Shown here: positions 1 through 6,317 of the stretch, in pieces
Numbering within the stretch: the first letter of the stretch is position 1
Layout: each line of letters opens with the position of its first letter
Source: Methanimicrococcus sp.
Lineage (GTDB): Archaea; Halobacteriota; Methanosarcinia; Methanosarcinales; Methanosarcinaceae
Length of the DNA stretch: 7,687 nt
NCBI GenBank assembly: GCA_009776675.1
Contig: WRNK01000053.1
Location: forward strand, 1-7,687
Reading direction: 5' to 3'
Program-made: the position numbers and the translations under genes
Notes under the pieces: model-generated
What the model saw: the letters and a program-made list of their open reading frames with translations, nothing else
What the model was told of the DNA's origin: nothing
Databases searched by the model: none

Positions 1-967
1 GGCCGGTAACGACAGGCAAATATTTTTCCTTGCCTTCTGTCATAATTTTTCTCAAAGCACGGTCCACGTCTTTTCTTTGTCCGTAAATTTCAACATTTTC
101 CGGAAGCGCGACGAATCCCAGTTCGTGCGCTGCAAGGAGATATTTTTCCATCGAACGCCCCATGAAAACCGGAATGCGCCCCATTTCTTCAGCAATTTCA
201 ATAATTGCATTCAAACGAGCGATGTGAGACGCAAAAGTCGTCACAATCATACCGACATGCGATTCTTCTGTTCCCAAAAGAACATCACGAAGCATTTCTT
301 TGGCAATTGTTTCGGAAGGCGTTTTACCGGAACGACTGCTGTTTGTGGTTTCTGTAATCATTGCTAAAATACCGTTTCTGCCAAGCTCCTTTAAAACCTT
401 GAAATTCGGAGAGGCGCCGATTGTCGGTGCACGGTCTAATTTAAAGTCGCAGGCATACATAATTGAACCATACGGCGAATGAATCACAGCAATCACGCTG
501 TCAATAATACTATGCGGGATACTGATAAATTCCACGCGGATTGTGTCCGTGATGTCGTAAGAGTCACCGGCGCGAACAGAAATCAGCGGGTTGTTCACTT
601 TAAACTTCTTTTCTTCCTCAATTTGCTGGCGAATCAATGCCGTCGTATACGGCGTTGAAATGATCGGCGCGTTGTATCTGTGCGCCAATTTCGGAATGGC
701 GCCGATGTGGTCGAGGTGACCGTGAGTACAAACAATCGCACGCACGGTTCCGTTGACATCTCTCATAATCGTATCATCCGGAATCGCACCCATATTAATC
801 AATTCAAGAGAGTGCATGCGGTCAATTTCCGCATCTTCATGGATTTGGACACGATCCAGACGGATGCCCATGTCTAAAATGATAATATCTTCTCCAATAA
901 CAATGGCAGTCATGTTGCGGCCCATTTCATTATAGCCGCCGACTGCAACAATTCCTATATCTTCCAT
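1..967 (-). CDS. rnj: Archaeal ribonuclease J (metallo-beta-lactamase/beta-CASP), partial at 3' end
   Basis: I translated this frame directly: 322 complete codons from an ATG at 967, running off the window with no stop. Seen: an N-terminal VAVGGYNEMGRNM segment; the metal-binding THGHLDHIGAIP motif (HGHLDH at residues 82-87); SIPHS with His152 and YACDFK with Asp174, matching the further metallo-beta-lactamase ligands; then ITETTNSSR at about 204-212, which starts the beta-CASP insert. The frame breaks off at PVVTG (318-322), where the family usually continues HQGE, so roughly the last third of a protein of about 450 residues is missing. RNase J is a metal-dependent 5'-3' exo/endoribonuclease for mRNA decay and rRNA maturation in the cytoplasm. 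Two AAGGAAC Shine-Dalgarno-like copies precede the start, the nearer one about 8 nt away. In Methanosarcinales this gene often follows the IPP isomerase gene and precedes the prenyl diphosphate synthase gene; the latter would be off-window. Confidence 0.93.
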   Translation of the reverse strand, partial: MEDIGIVAVGGYNEMGRNMTAIVIGEDIIILDMGIRLDRVQIHEDAEIDRMHSLELINMGAIPDDTIMRDVNGTVRAIVCTHGHLDHIGAIPKLAHRYNAPIISTPYTTALIRQQIEEEKKFKVNNPLISVRAGDSYDITDTIRVEFISIPHSIIDSVIAVIHSPYGSIMYACDFKLDRAPTIGASPNFKVLKELGRNGILAMITETTNSSRSGKTPSETIAKEMLRDVLLGTEESHVGMIVTTFASHIARLNAIIEIAEEMGRIPVFMGRSMEKYLLAAHELGFVALPENVEIYGQRKDVDRALRKIMTEGKEKYLPVVTG

Positions 968-1128
968 TTTTTTGTTCCTTTTAAGTTCCTTTAAAATTTG
1001 GTTTTTTTATTTTGATATTATATTGGTATTATATTGATTTTATTTTGATTCATTTTAATTTTATTTGATTTTTATTTTTTTAAATTCAAATGAATTTGAT
1101 GAATGAGATGATTTGATGAAAAATGACA
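968..1128. repeat. A+T-rich spacer with short imperfect tandem repeats
   Basis: This 161-bp spacer between the isomerase and RNase J genes is almost pure A/T with scattered G. TATTATATTG occurs at 1016-1025 and 1027-1036 (11-bp period), and TTTTATTTTGAT at 1005-1016 and 1038-1049. The part nearest the isomerase stop (about 1090-1120) is built from TGATGAA/TGATTTGA-like words. On the coding (minus) strand it contains AATATAATA and TTTAAAA words that could serve as a TATA box, but none matches the archaeal consensus well, so I cannot place a promoter. The isomerase and RNase J genes may be co-transcribed through it. Confidence 0.5.
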
Positions 1129-2223
1129 TTAGAGAATTTCTTTATTCGCGTAATCGTTGACATTAAAACCGCGGCGTGTCAAATAGTCATATGTTTTGCC
1201 GACAACCACTGCCGGTGCTTGAGACAGCGCTTGGATATTTGAGCATCCCGTCAAAAACATGGTCGCTTTTAATTCCTGTGAAATGACATAAAGGGCATTT
1301 TCAACAGCTTTTTGACCTTCAAATGCCGCATTCACAAACGGCAAAGCTGCGCTGCCAACCGATGCTCCGATTGCAATGGATTTTGCAACATCAAGACCGG
1401 TTCTGACACCGCCTGTTGCAATTAACGGGACTGCGACCTTACATTCCACAAGGCTGGAAACGGTGGGGAGTCCGAAATCCCAAAAGAGTTCGCCCAAATG
1501 TGCGCATAATGAATCATTTTCTTGTCGGCTTCGGTACACTTCAACACCCGCCCAGCTGGTTCCACCGACACCGCCGACATCAATGGCGCTGATACCGGCT
1601 TTCTTTAAAAGCAAAGCGTCCTCGCGTGAAATACCGGCGCCTGTTTCTTTAGCAATGACAGGAACGCTGGATGCAGAACAGATGGTTTCAATCATGTCCA
1701 AACATCTTGTTGCGTCACGATCCCCCTCCGGCTGAATGGCTTCTTGAAGGAAATTCAAGTGAACCGCAATTGCGTCTGCATCGATCATGGAAACCAATTG
1801 ATTCACGCGCTCAACACCGTACTCTGAGATCTGAGCCGCGCCGATATTCGCATAAACAAACGTTGTCGGCGCCTTTTCACGGATGATCTTAAAAGAGTCG
1901 ATTTGAGTGGGATCATCAATCGCAGCCCTTTGACTGCCAACGCCGATACCGACACCCATTTTTTCTGCAGCACCCGCTAAAGCCGCATTAATCGCGGTTG
2001 TTTCGGGGTGACCGCCTGTGATAGAAGCAATTAAAAACGGAAAAGCCAACTGTTTGCCAAAAAATTCAACAGCCATATCAATTTGGCCCATTGAAATTTC
2101 CGGTAGAGCTCGATGAACAAGAATCACATCTTCAAAGCCTGCGCTCGCCTGTTTAGCTTCAACATGGCATTTTGAACACAGTTCCAAATGCTCTATTTTT
2201 CTGCGTGACGTTTCATGCTCCAT
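1129..2223 (-). CDS. fni: Isopentenyl-diphosphate delta-isomerase, type 2 (FMN-dependent)
   Basis: This 364-residue enzyme interconverts IPP and DMAPP using reduced FMN and Mg2+, giving the starter for archaeal prenyl chains. Seen: substrate-binding N-terminus TSRRKIEH (5-12); FMN-site SITGG (67-71); GVGSQR (94-99); HLNFLQEAIQPEGD (155-168), whose Asn157, Gln160, Glu161, Gln164 and Glu166 are the conserved catalytic/Mg2+ set; KETGAGIS (192-199); DVGGVGGTSWAGVE (215-228); and phosphate-binding ATGGVRTG (269-276). The TIM-barrel order and length are normal for the family. I chose the ATG at 2223: GAGAGG lies 9 nt upstream of it, while the in-frame ATG at 2244 has no Shine-Dalgarno sequence and would add seven atypical residues. 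The gene has its own TATA box and lies downstream of IPK and upstream of RNase J. It is clearly not the unrelated Nudix-type (type 1) isomerase. Confidence 0.96.
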   Translation of the reverse strand: MEHETSRRKIEHLELCSKCHVEAKQASAGFEDVILVHRALPEISMGQIDMAVEFFGKQLAFPFLIASITGGHPETTAINAALAGAAEKMGVGIGVGSQRAAIDDPTQIDSFKIIREKAPTTFVYANIGAAQISEYGVERVNQLVSMIDADAIAVHLNFLQEAIQPEGDRDATRCLDMIETICSASSVPVIAKETGAGISREDALLLKKAGISAIDVGGVGGTSWAGVEVYRSRQENDSLCAHLGELFWDFGLPTVSSLVECKVAVPLIATGGVRTGLDVAKSIAIGASVGSAALPFVNAAFEGQKAVENALYVISQELKATMFLTGCSNIQALSQAPAVVVGKTYDYLTRRGFNVNDYANKEIL

Positions 2224-2232
2224 TTTTAAAAA

Positions 2233-2238
2233 CCTCTC
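2233..2238 (-). promoter_or_regulatory. Ribosome binding site deciding the fni start
   Basis: The minus strand reads GAGAGG here, 9 nt before the ATG at 2223. The site lies inside the frame that would open at the alternative ATG (2244), which argues that translation starts at 2223. Confidence 0.65.
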
Positions 2239-2323
2239 AGTCATTATTCAATAAAAACAAATGACAAACAAAGATAAAAATTTGAATCAAACATAATTAG
2301 ATGCATAACCTACTCGGTAATAG

Positions 2324-2331
2324 TATATAAA
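2324..2331 (-). promoter_or_regulatory. Archaeal TATA box (box A) for fni
   Basis: The minus strand reads TTTATATA, a perfect archaeal box A, preceded by a purine-rich GTGAAA that suits a BRE element. Usual spacing would put the transcription start near 2300, giving the isomerase mRNA a leader of about 75 nt. It sits immediately downstream of a T-tract that could end the IPK transcript, so the isomerase probably has its own promoter. Inferred from sequence only. Confidence 0.6.
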
Positions 2332-2367
2332 TTTCACAGCACAGTACCTAATTTTATCAAAATCGGA

Positions 2368-2379
2368 CAAAAGAAAAAA
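2368..2379 (-). terminator. T-rich tract after the IPK gene, candidate archaeal terminator
   Basis: On the minus strand this reads TTTTTTCTTTTG, starting about 28 nt after the IPK stop and ending before the TATA box of the next gene. Archaeal RNA polymerase terminates at U-rich tracts without needing a hairpin, and I see no hairpin here. Confidence 0.4.
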
Positions 2380-2407
2380 TGAGAATGGGAGGAAATTATA
2401 AGGATTT

Positions 2408-3181
2408 TCAATCTCTACAAATGATGGTGCCGACACGTTTTCCATTTAAATAATCCGAGACCATTCCCGGCGTATTTGCGTTGAAAATGCATGACTCGAT
2501 GCCTGTTTTTTCAGCAAGGTCCAATATTTCAGAAACTTTTCCAAGCATGCCGCCTGTGACATCCGTTCCTGCCGAACCTCCGATATGTTTCTTAAATAAA
2601 TCAAATGTTTTTGGCGTAATTTTTGGAATGGTACAGCTGTTTGAATCCAAAACGCCATCTGTTGCCGAGCCGAGACCGACGCGTTTTGCGTGAAGGGCAG
2701 CTGCCACATAAGGCAAAGATTGGTCACCCGATAAAATACAAGCCCCACGATGTGTATCCATACAGACATCGCCGTGAAGAACAGGAACCAGCCCATGTTT
2801 TAACATTTCAAAAATTTGATCGGTATACAAAAATGTCAGTCTGCCGTCATCACACATTGAAAAGGAAAACGGATTTAACGGAACTGCCGGAATGTTTTCA
2901 CGCCGAAGGGTCTTGACAATCATGTCATTTAATTCACGAACAGAATCATGGGTTTTAAGCACCCCTTCCGTATGAAAGCCTGTATTGAGCCCATACTGTT
3001 TTGCATAAACATGACCAAATGACCCTGCCCCATGAACAATCACAAGCTTTCCTGAAAAGCCGGAAATTTCTTTGGCAATTCGATTCATTTCATCCGCTTT
3101 GGCTTTGCCTGCCGCCGCATTTTTGTCTGTCACGGCACTGCCGCCGATTTTTAAAACTGTGATGTCGGAATGAGATTGCAT
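2408..3181 (-). CDS. ipk: Isopentenyl phosphate kinase
   Basis: This 257-residue amino-acid-kinase-fold enzyme phosphorylates isopentenyl phosphate to IPP with ATP, the step of the archaeal mevalonate pathway that replaces the classical diphosphomevalonate decarboxylase route. Seen: N-terminal VLKIGGSAVTDK (9-20) for phosphate binding; VHGAGSFGH (49-57), whose final His57 is the family's signature catalytic histidine separating it from other amino-acid kinases; VLHGDV (134-139); ILSGDQ (149-154); a TDG at 174-176 in the nucleotide region; and DVTGGMLGK (207-215). Length matches archaeal IPKs. The ATG at 3181 has CAGGAA upstream with about 8 nt spacing. It follows mevalonate kinase, separated by a repeat-filled spacer of about 210 bp with no clear TATA box, so read-through from the kinase promoter is plausible. 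A plain carbamate or aspartate kinase is much less likely given the GSFGH motif and the neighbours. Confidence 0.95.
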   Translation of the reverse strand: MQSHSDITVLKIGGSAVTDKNAAAGKAKADEMNRIAKEISGFSGKLVIVHGAGSFGHVYAKQYGLNTGFHTEGVLKTHDSVRELNDMIVKTLRRENIPAVPLNPFSFSMCDDGRLTFLYTDQIFEMLKHGLVPVLHGDVCMDTHRGACILSGDQSLPYVAAALHAKRVGLGSATDGVLDSNSCTIPKITPKTFDLFKKHIGGSAGTDVTGGMLGKVSEILDLAEKTGIESCIFNANTPGMVSDYLNGKRVGTIICRD

Positions 3182-3196
3182 AATGATTTTCCTGAT

Positions 3197-3303
3197 GTTT
3201 CCTTGATGGTTTTGTTGATTTTCTTGGTGTTTCCTTGATGAGTTTGCTGATTTTTAGTGTTTCTGATCGTTTTTGCTGATTTTTTGGTGTTTTTGGTGGT
3301 TTT
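3197..3303. repeat. Degenerate tandem array, about 30-32 bp units
   Basis: Successive units begin near 3197, 3229, 3259 and 3289 and share a GTTTC..TGAT..TTTTGCTGATTTTT pattern on the plus strand, with the words TTGCTGATTT and TTGATG recurring. The units differ by several bases and by 2-bp indels, so the period is approximate. The array fills the space between the mevalonate kinase stop and the IPK Shine-Dalgarno site and runs directly into a better-conserved 22-bp array. Confidence 0.55.
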
Positions 3304-3369
3304 GCTGATTTCTGAGATCCTTTTTGTTGATTTCTGAGATCCTTTTTGCTGATTTCTGACATCTTTTTT
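3304..3369. repeat. Three tandem 22-bp repeats
   Basis: Units at 3304-3325, 3326-3347 and 3348-3369 share GCTGATTTCTGAGATC followed by a T-run. The first two differ at one base (GCTG/GTTG); the third has GACATC instead of GAGATC and one extra C-to-T change. On the transcribed minus strand each unit reads as A-rich followed by AGATGTC or GGATCTC, then AGAAATC. Direct adjacency without spacers rules out a CRISPR array. Because 22 is not a multiple of three, the units do not encode a repeated peptide. Confidence 0.85.
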
Positions 3370-3393
3370 GCTTATTTTCCTGAAAAACAGTTA

Positions 3394-4308
3394 TCATCGA
3401 CTGTCAATACGGACACCGGAATTGGTGGTTCTGCAGATAAAAGAATCTCCGCCGGCTCGTTTAATGGCATGAGCCACACGAGAGAGATTTTTATGCTCGC
3501 AAAGAGCGATCATACAGCCGCCGCCGCCGGCGCCTGTAATTTTAGACCCGAGAGAGCCGGCTTTTCGAGAAGTATAAACAAGCTCGGATAATTCTTTTGA
3601 ACCGACCCCGATCGAATCCAAAAGCCCTTGATTAATATTCATCAATTCTCCGACGGTTGTAAAATCTCCGTCCTTTAAATAATCAACACCGATTTCTGCA
3701 AGGTGACCGATTGTATCCATAATTTGGCCGATAACAGAAGGATGCCTTTCCCTCAAAGCCGCCACATTTGTGACCACTTTGCGTGTGGATGAAAACTTGC
3801 CGGTATTTCCAACAACAATCATCATGTCATAGTATCCGATTTTTTTGCGGTCCGGAATTTGAACCATGCCGCCATAAGTGGAAACAAATGTATCTGTCGG
3901 ACTGGCACGACCTTGTACTTCTGCTTCAATCTGATGACCCATATGAGCAATGTCTTCCAAAGATAAATTGGAGCCGTAAAAAGTATCCAACGCTTTGATT
4001 GTTGCAATTGTAACAGCCGCAGAGGAGCCGAGACCCGAGCCGATAGGAATATCGGAATGAATGTCAATGCAAACACCTTTACGATCTGTAAAGTTTTTGA
4101 ATCTCTCAATGACCGCATAAATATAGGGGTGCCTGCCGGGATTGATTTCAACCCTTTCAGCCCCCGATCCTTTCATTTGAACAGAGGGTGCTTCTTCGAC
4201 AGAAACATGTGCTCGAATATCAATCGCGCAAGCGATGGCTGTTTTTCCATAAACCACCGCATGTTCCCCAAAGAGAAAAATTTTACCGGGCGCCGAACAT
4301 GTAATCAT
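3394..4308 (-). CDS. mvk: Mevalonate kinase (GHMP kinase family)
   Basis: The 304-residue product phosphorylates mevalonate to mevalonate 5-phosphate with ATP, the committed step to archaeal isoprenoids. The three GHMP motifs are present in order: SAPGKIFLFGEHAVVYGK (5-22), the glycine-rich ATP loop PIGSGLGSSAAVTIA (88-102), and KITGAGGGGCM (256-266). SPTD with Asp139 is the expected catalytic aspartate. Length and termini match Methanosarcina-type mevalonate kinases. I chose the ATG at 4308 (MITCSAPGKI) because homologues begin this close to motif 1 and GGTG sits 6 nt upstream. An ATG at 4320 is possible; extension to a TTG at 4344 adds a hydrophobic leader not expected of a cytosolic kinase. 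TGA is followed immediately in frame by TAA. It heads the isoprenoid block and has its own TATA box. Confidence 0.95.
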   Translation of the reverse strand: MITCSAPGKIFLFGEHAVVYGKTAIACAIDIRAHVSVEEAPSVQMKGSGAERVEINPGRHPYIYAVIERFKNFTDRKGVCIDIHSDIPIGSGLGSSAAVTIATIKALDTFYGSNLSLEDIAHMGHQIEAEVQGRASPTDTFVSTYGGMVQIPDRKKIGYYDMMIVVGNTGKFSSTRKVVTNVAALRERHPSVIGQIMDTIGHLAEIGVDYLKDGDFTTVGELMNINQGLLDSIGVGSKELSELVYTSRKAGSLGSKITGAGGGGCMIALCEHKNLSRVAHAIKRAGGDSFICRTTNSGVRIDSR

Positions 4309-4381
4309 TTGATACACCATGCAGATAATGAATAAAAATTTCAAACAGAGATGAATAGATGATGATACATAGCAAACTTAA

Positions 4382-4389
4382 TTTATAAA
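4382..4389 (-). promoter_or_regulatory. Candidate TATA box for mevalonate kinase
   Basis: TTTATAAA (palindromic) lies about 75 bp upstream of the chosen start, placing transcription start near 4360 with a leader of about 50 nt. On the minus strand the bases before it are purine-rich (GGAATGAA), suitable for a BRE. It follows the T-tract behind mutY, giving a tight terminator-then-promoter arrangement. Confidence 0.5.
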
Positions 4390-4405
4390 TTCATTCCTTG
4401 TTTGG

Positions 4406-4412
4406 AAAAAAA
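4406..4412 (-). terminator. T7 tract just after the mutY stop, candidate terminator
   Basis: Seven T residues on the minus strand begin 4 nt after the mutY stop codon. This is a plausible U-tract terminator separating the repair gene from the isoprenoid block. No stem-loop is visible. Confidence 0.4.
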
Positions 4413-4416
4413 TACA

Positions 4417-5589
4417 TTAAAATTGAGTCAAATCTTTGGTTTTTTGCAGTTTTTCGGTTTTGTTTCGTTTTCCCATTTCATGAATGACTTTTTTCATTAA
4501 TGTGGAAAACGGATAATCTTTGAAATTTTCCGGTAAAACAAATTCTCCATCTTTGAATTGTTCCAAAAAATCAGCATCATTGATTTTTGTTTTGTAAATA
4601 TTCAAATGAAGAACAATATGTGTAAAAACGTGCTTGACACTTTTTCCGGTATTTTCCCAATCAGACCGAATCGGAAAATATTTTTTTACCGATTCATAAG
4701 AGTCTGTTTTTTCTTTTGCATCATAAGATTCGGATTCTTCTTTGGCATACCATGGAAATTCGGTCAGTCCGGAAAGCAGTCCTTTCTCTGTCCTTTTTTG
4801 AATATAAACAGCTCCGTTTTCATTTTCAATCCAATACAAAATACCGCTTTTTTTGACTTTTTGGAGTTTGATAATTTTTGGAATTTCATTGATCGTGTTC
4901 TCTTTTAAAGCAATACAGTACTTGGAAAAGGGACATGATTTGCAAAGAGGGTTTTTTGGCGTACAAACGGTTGCACCCAAATCCATAATCGCAGACGTAT
5001 AATCGGCGGCTCGCGTTGTCGGCATTAGAAACTGTGCATTTTTTGTAACGGTTGGCAAACTTTCTGCCGTACTTTCACGAATGCCGTAAAGTCTTGAAAT
5101 GACACGAATCACGTTGCCGTCGACAACTGCTTTTGGTTGATCAAATGCCAATGATGAAATGCTGGCGGCAGTATAAGGGCCAATCCCCGGAAGTTTTAAT
5201 AAGCCGTCATAGGTGCCCGGGAAAACCCCACCGTTATTCTTGACCAAATATTGAGCGCATTCGTGCATTTTTTTTGCACGCGTATAGTAGCCCAATCCTT
5301 GCCACATGAATAAAACATCTTCAATATCTGCATTTGCAAGGGACTTGATGTTTGGAAACTTTTCAAGAAAACGATGAAAATAGGGAATAACCGTTTTGAC
5401 TGTCGTTTGCTGAAGCATGATTTCTGAAACCCAAACGAAGTAGGGATTTGGATGAACACCGCGTGTTCTCCAGGGAAGATTTCGACCGCAGGCGTCATAC
5501 CACTCCAACAATTTAAGCGGCAAGACCGAATCCCAAGAGTCGCTTGAATCGGAATACGAAAAATCGGGTGATTTTTTTGCTTTTGCCAT
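4417..5589 (-). CDS. mutY: A/G-specific adenine DNA glycosylase MutY
   Basis: This 390-residue enzyme removes adenine mispaired with 8-oxoguanine or G, starting base excision repair. Seen: LPWR (38-41); VSEIMLQQTTV (54-64) with catalytic Glu56; the helix-hairpin-helix LPGIGPYTA (133-141), where Tyr139 replaces the lysine of endonuclease III and marks a monofunctional glycosylase; VVDGNV with catalytic Asp157; and a [4Fe-4S] site C209-x6-C216-x2-C219-x5-C225. The C-terminal Nudix-like 8-oxoG recognition domain follows, with HVFTHIVLHL (320-329) as a Thr variant of the usual F-S-H loop. Length is slightly above bacterial MutY because of a Ser/Asp-rich N-terminal extension (about 8-22) and an acidic linker (about 283-300). 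GAGG is 5 nt before the ATG. The domain plan is the same as the bacterial one, so ancient transfer is possible, but MutY is also common in Methanosarcinales. Confidence 0.96.
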   Translation of the reverse strand: MAKAKKSPDFSYSDSSDSWDSVLPLKLLEWYDACGRNLPWRTRGVHPNPYFVWVSEIMLQQTTVKTVIPYFHRFLEKFPNIKSLANADIEDVLFMWQGLGYYTRAKKMHECAQYLVKNNGGVFPGTYDGLLKLPGIGPYTAASISSLAFDQPKAVVDGNVIRVISRLYGIRESTAESLPTVTKNAQFLMPTTRAADYTSAIMDLGATVCTPKNPLCKSCPFSKYCIALKENTINEIPKIIKLQKVKKSGILYWIENENGAVYIQKRTEKGLLSGLTEFPWYAKEESESYDAKEKTDSYESVKKYFPIRSDWENTGKSVKHVFTHIVLHLNIYKTKINDADFLEQFKDGEFVLPENFKDYPFSTLMKKVIHEMGKRNKTEKLQKTKDLTQF

Positions 5590-5620
5590 TGTTTCCTCAA
5601 AAATGCCTGAAAATAAAAAG

Positions 5621-5674
5621 AAATGAAGAGAATGAAGAGAATGAAGGAGATGAATAAAGTGAAAGGAATGAAGA
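5621..5674. repeat. Six imperfect tandem 9-bp units upstream of mutY
   Basis: Read on the plus strand in 9-bp steps from 5621: AAATGAAGA, GAATGAAGA, GAATGAAGG, AGATGAATA, AAGTGAAAG, GAATGAAGA. The array is all purine plus T on this strand, so on the coding (minus) strand it is a pyrimidine-rich CTTCATT-type tract between the DUF4240 stop and the mutY start. It might act as a weak U-rich termination region or be a simple slippage product. I see no good TATA box here for mutY. Confidence 0.65.
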
Positions 5675-5682
5675 GAACAAAG

Positions 5683-5758
5683 TTTCAGTAAAACGGCTCT
5701 TCATACATATCATTCAAAAAATTTCAATAAAACGGCTCTTCATAATATCGTTCAAAAA
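5683..5758. repeat. Tandem duplication of the 3' end of the DUF4240 gene
   Basis: Two adjacent copies, 5683-5720 (38 bp) and 5722-5758 (37 bp), separated by one base. They differ by two substitutions within the body, one indel and one change beside the stop. The second (5722-5758) holds the real end of the gene, ending EEPFY and TGA (5726-5724). The first lies just downstream in the direction of transcription and repeats GAAGAGCCGTTTTA(C/T)TGA, so it encodes EEPFY and stop once more. The stop-to-stop period is exactly 39 bp. Confidence 0.85.
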
Positions 5759-6290
5759 GCTTCGGACAGATGTTTTTCAATGTTTCGGGGTCATCTTCAT
5801 CCCAGTTCAATTCGATTTCCAGGATTTGAAAATCGTCTTCGTAAGAGTCGATGACGTCATAAAAGTCCTCTTTTTCCGTGACTTGTTCATAAGCATCCAA
5901 ACCGGCATAAAGGATTTCTTCGTTTTCGGGAAAATCTGTTTCATTCATTTTTTCAAAAACGTTGATTAAAGAATCGGGATTTTTAAGGGCGCTTTCATAA
6001 ACATCTTTTCCCTTAGAAATGAGCCAAGCTCTGAAATAGTCAAACGAATCATCGGACATACCGTCACAAACAATGTAGCCTGCCGCCCATAAATTAGGAT
6101 TGTAAGACTTTTCCAAAAATTTGTCTAAACGGTAATCGAATCCTAAAATTTCTTCAACAGATTTGGAAGATAAAAGTTCCACCAGGTGATCCAATTGGTC
6201 TTGAGGATCGTCGGATTTTGTTTCCTCAATAAGATCCCAAAATACTTCTTCGGACATGAATTGGGATCGAGATTTGTTTGTTTTTGCCAT
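5724..6290 (-). CDS. DUF4240 domain protein of unknown function
   Basis: This is an acidic 188-residue protein with no signal peptide or membrane segment. I recognise the DUF4240 pattern: EEVFWDLIEE (14-23); a helical stretch with LVELLSSKSVEEILGF (36-51); NLWAAGYIV (66-74); GMSDDSFDYFRAWLISKG (77-94); then YESALKNPDSL (98-108). No biochemical role is established for this domain that I know of; it is frequent in bacteria and scattered in archaea. ATG 6290 is preceded by a strong GAGGTGA with 7 nt spacing, so I keep the 11-residue basic lead-in even though many homologues start at the equivalent of Met12. Only 27 bp separate it from the TPR gene upstream, implying co-transcription. Its last codons and stop are duplicated just downstream. 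Family identification is from memory of the motif, not a search. Confidence 0.85.
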   Translation of the reverse strand: MAKTNKSRSQFMSEEVFWDLIEETKSDDPQDQLDHLVELLSSKSVEEILGFDYRLDKFLEKSYNPNLWAAGYIVCDGMSDDSFDYFRAWLISKGKDVYESALKNPDSLINVFEKMNETDFPENEEILYAGLDAYEQVTEKEDFYDVIDSYEDDFQILEIELNWDEDDPETLKNICPKLFERYYEEPFY

Positions 6291-6296
6291 AATAAT

Positions 6297-6303
6297 TCAC
6301 CTC
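6297..6303 (-). promoter_or_regulatory. Strong Shine-Dalgarno site of the DUF4240 gene
   Basis: GAGGTGA on the minus strand, 7 nt before the ATG at 6290, lies inside the 27-bp gap after the TPR gene. It fixes the start at 6290 rather than the internal ATG at 6257 and supports translation from a shared mRNA. Confidence 0.7.
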
Positions 6304-6317
6304 ACTCTGCCGCAAAA

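Noticed and set aside
16..22. CxxC pair (Cys16 and Cys19 of the isomerase, coded near 2170-2180) as a metal site
   Set aside because: The coordinates given here are residue numbers in the protein. A lone CxxC in the N-terminal region of an FMN enzyme, without further ligands, is not enough to claim metal binding.
2224..2244. Isomerase start at the upstream ATG (2244)
   Set aside because: No Shine-Dalgarno sequence precedes it, whereas GAGAGG is well placed for the ATG at 2223, where family members normally begin.
3090..3362. 90-codon minus-strand frame through the tandem repeats and into the start of IPK
   Set aside because: Its Lys/Ser/Gln-rich sequence is simply the A-rich repeats translated, the units are not multiples of three, and its end overlaps the well-supported IPK gene in another frame.
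3304..3369. CRISPR array
   Set aside because: The 22-bp units are directly adjacent with no unique spacers, and there are no cas genes.
4057..4335. Plus-strand frames opposite the minus-strand genes, including this one of 92 codons and those at 1376-1735 and 4558-4908
   Set aside because: They are antisense to strongly conserved enzymes, match no family I recognise, and have no promoter or Shine-Dalgarno support.
4309..4344. N-terminal hydrophobic leader on mevalonate kinase from a TTG at 4344
   Set aside because: It depends on a TTG start, has no Shine-Dalgarno sequence, and would lie close to the probable transcription start. The cytosolic enzyme normally begins just before motif 1. An ATG at 4320 remains possible.
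5685..5726. TGA recoding (selenocysteine) at the DUF4240 stop
   Set aside because: The extra segment is explained by a tandem duplication, no SECIS-like structure is evident, and Methanosarcinales are known for pyrrolysine at TAG, not selenocysteine at TGA.
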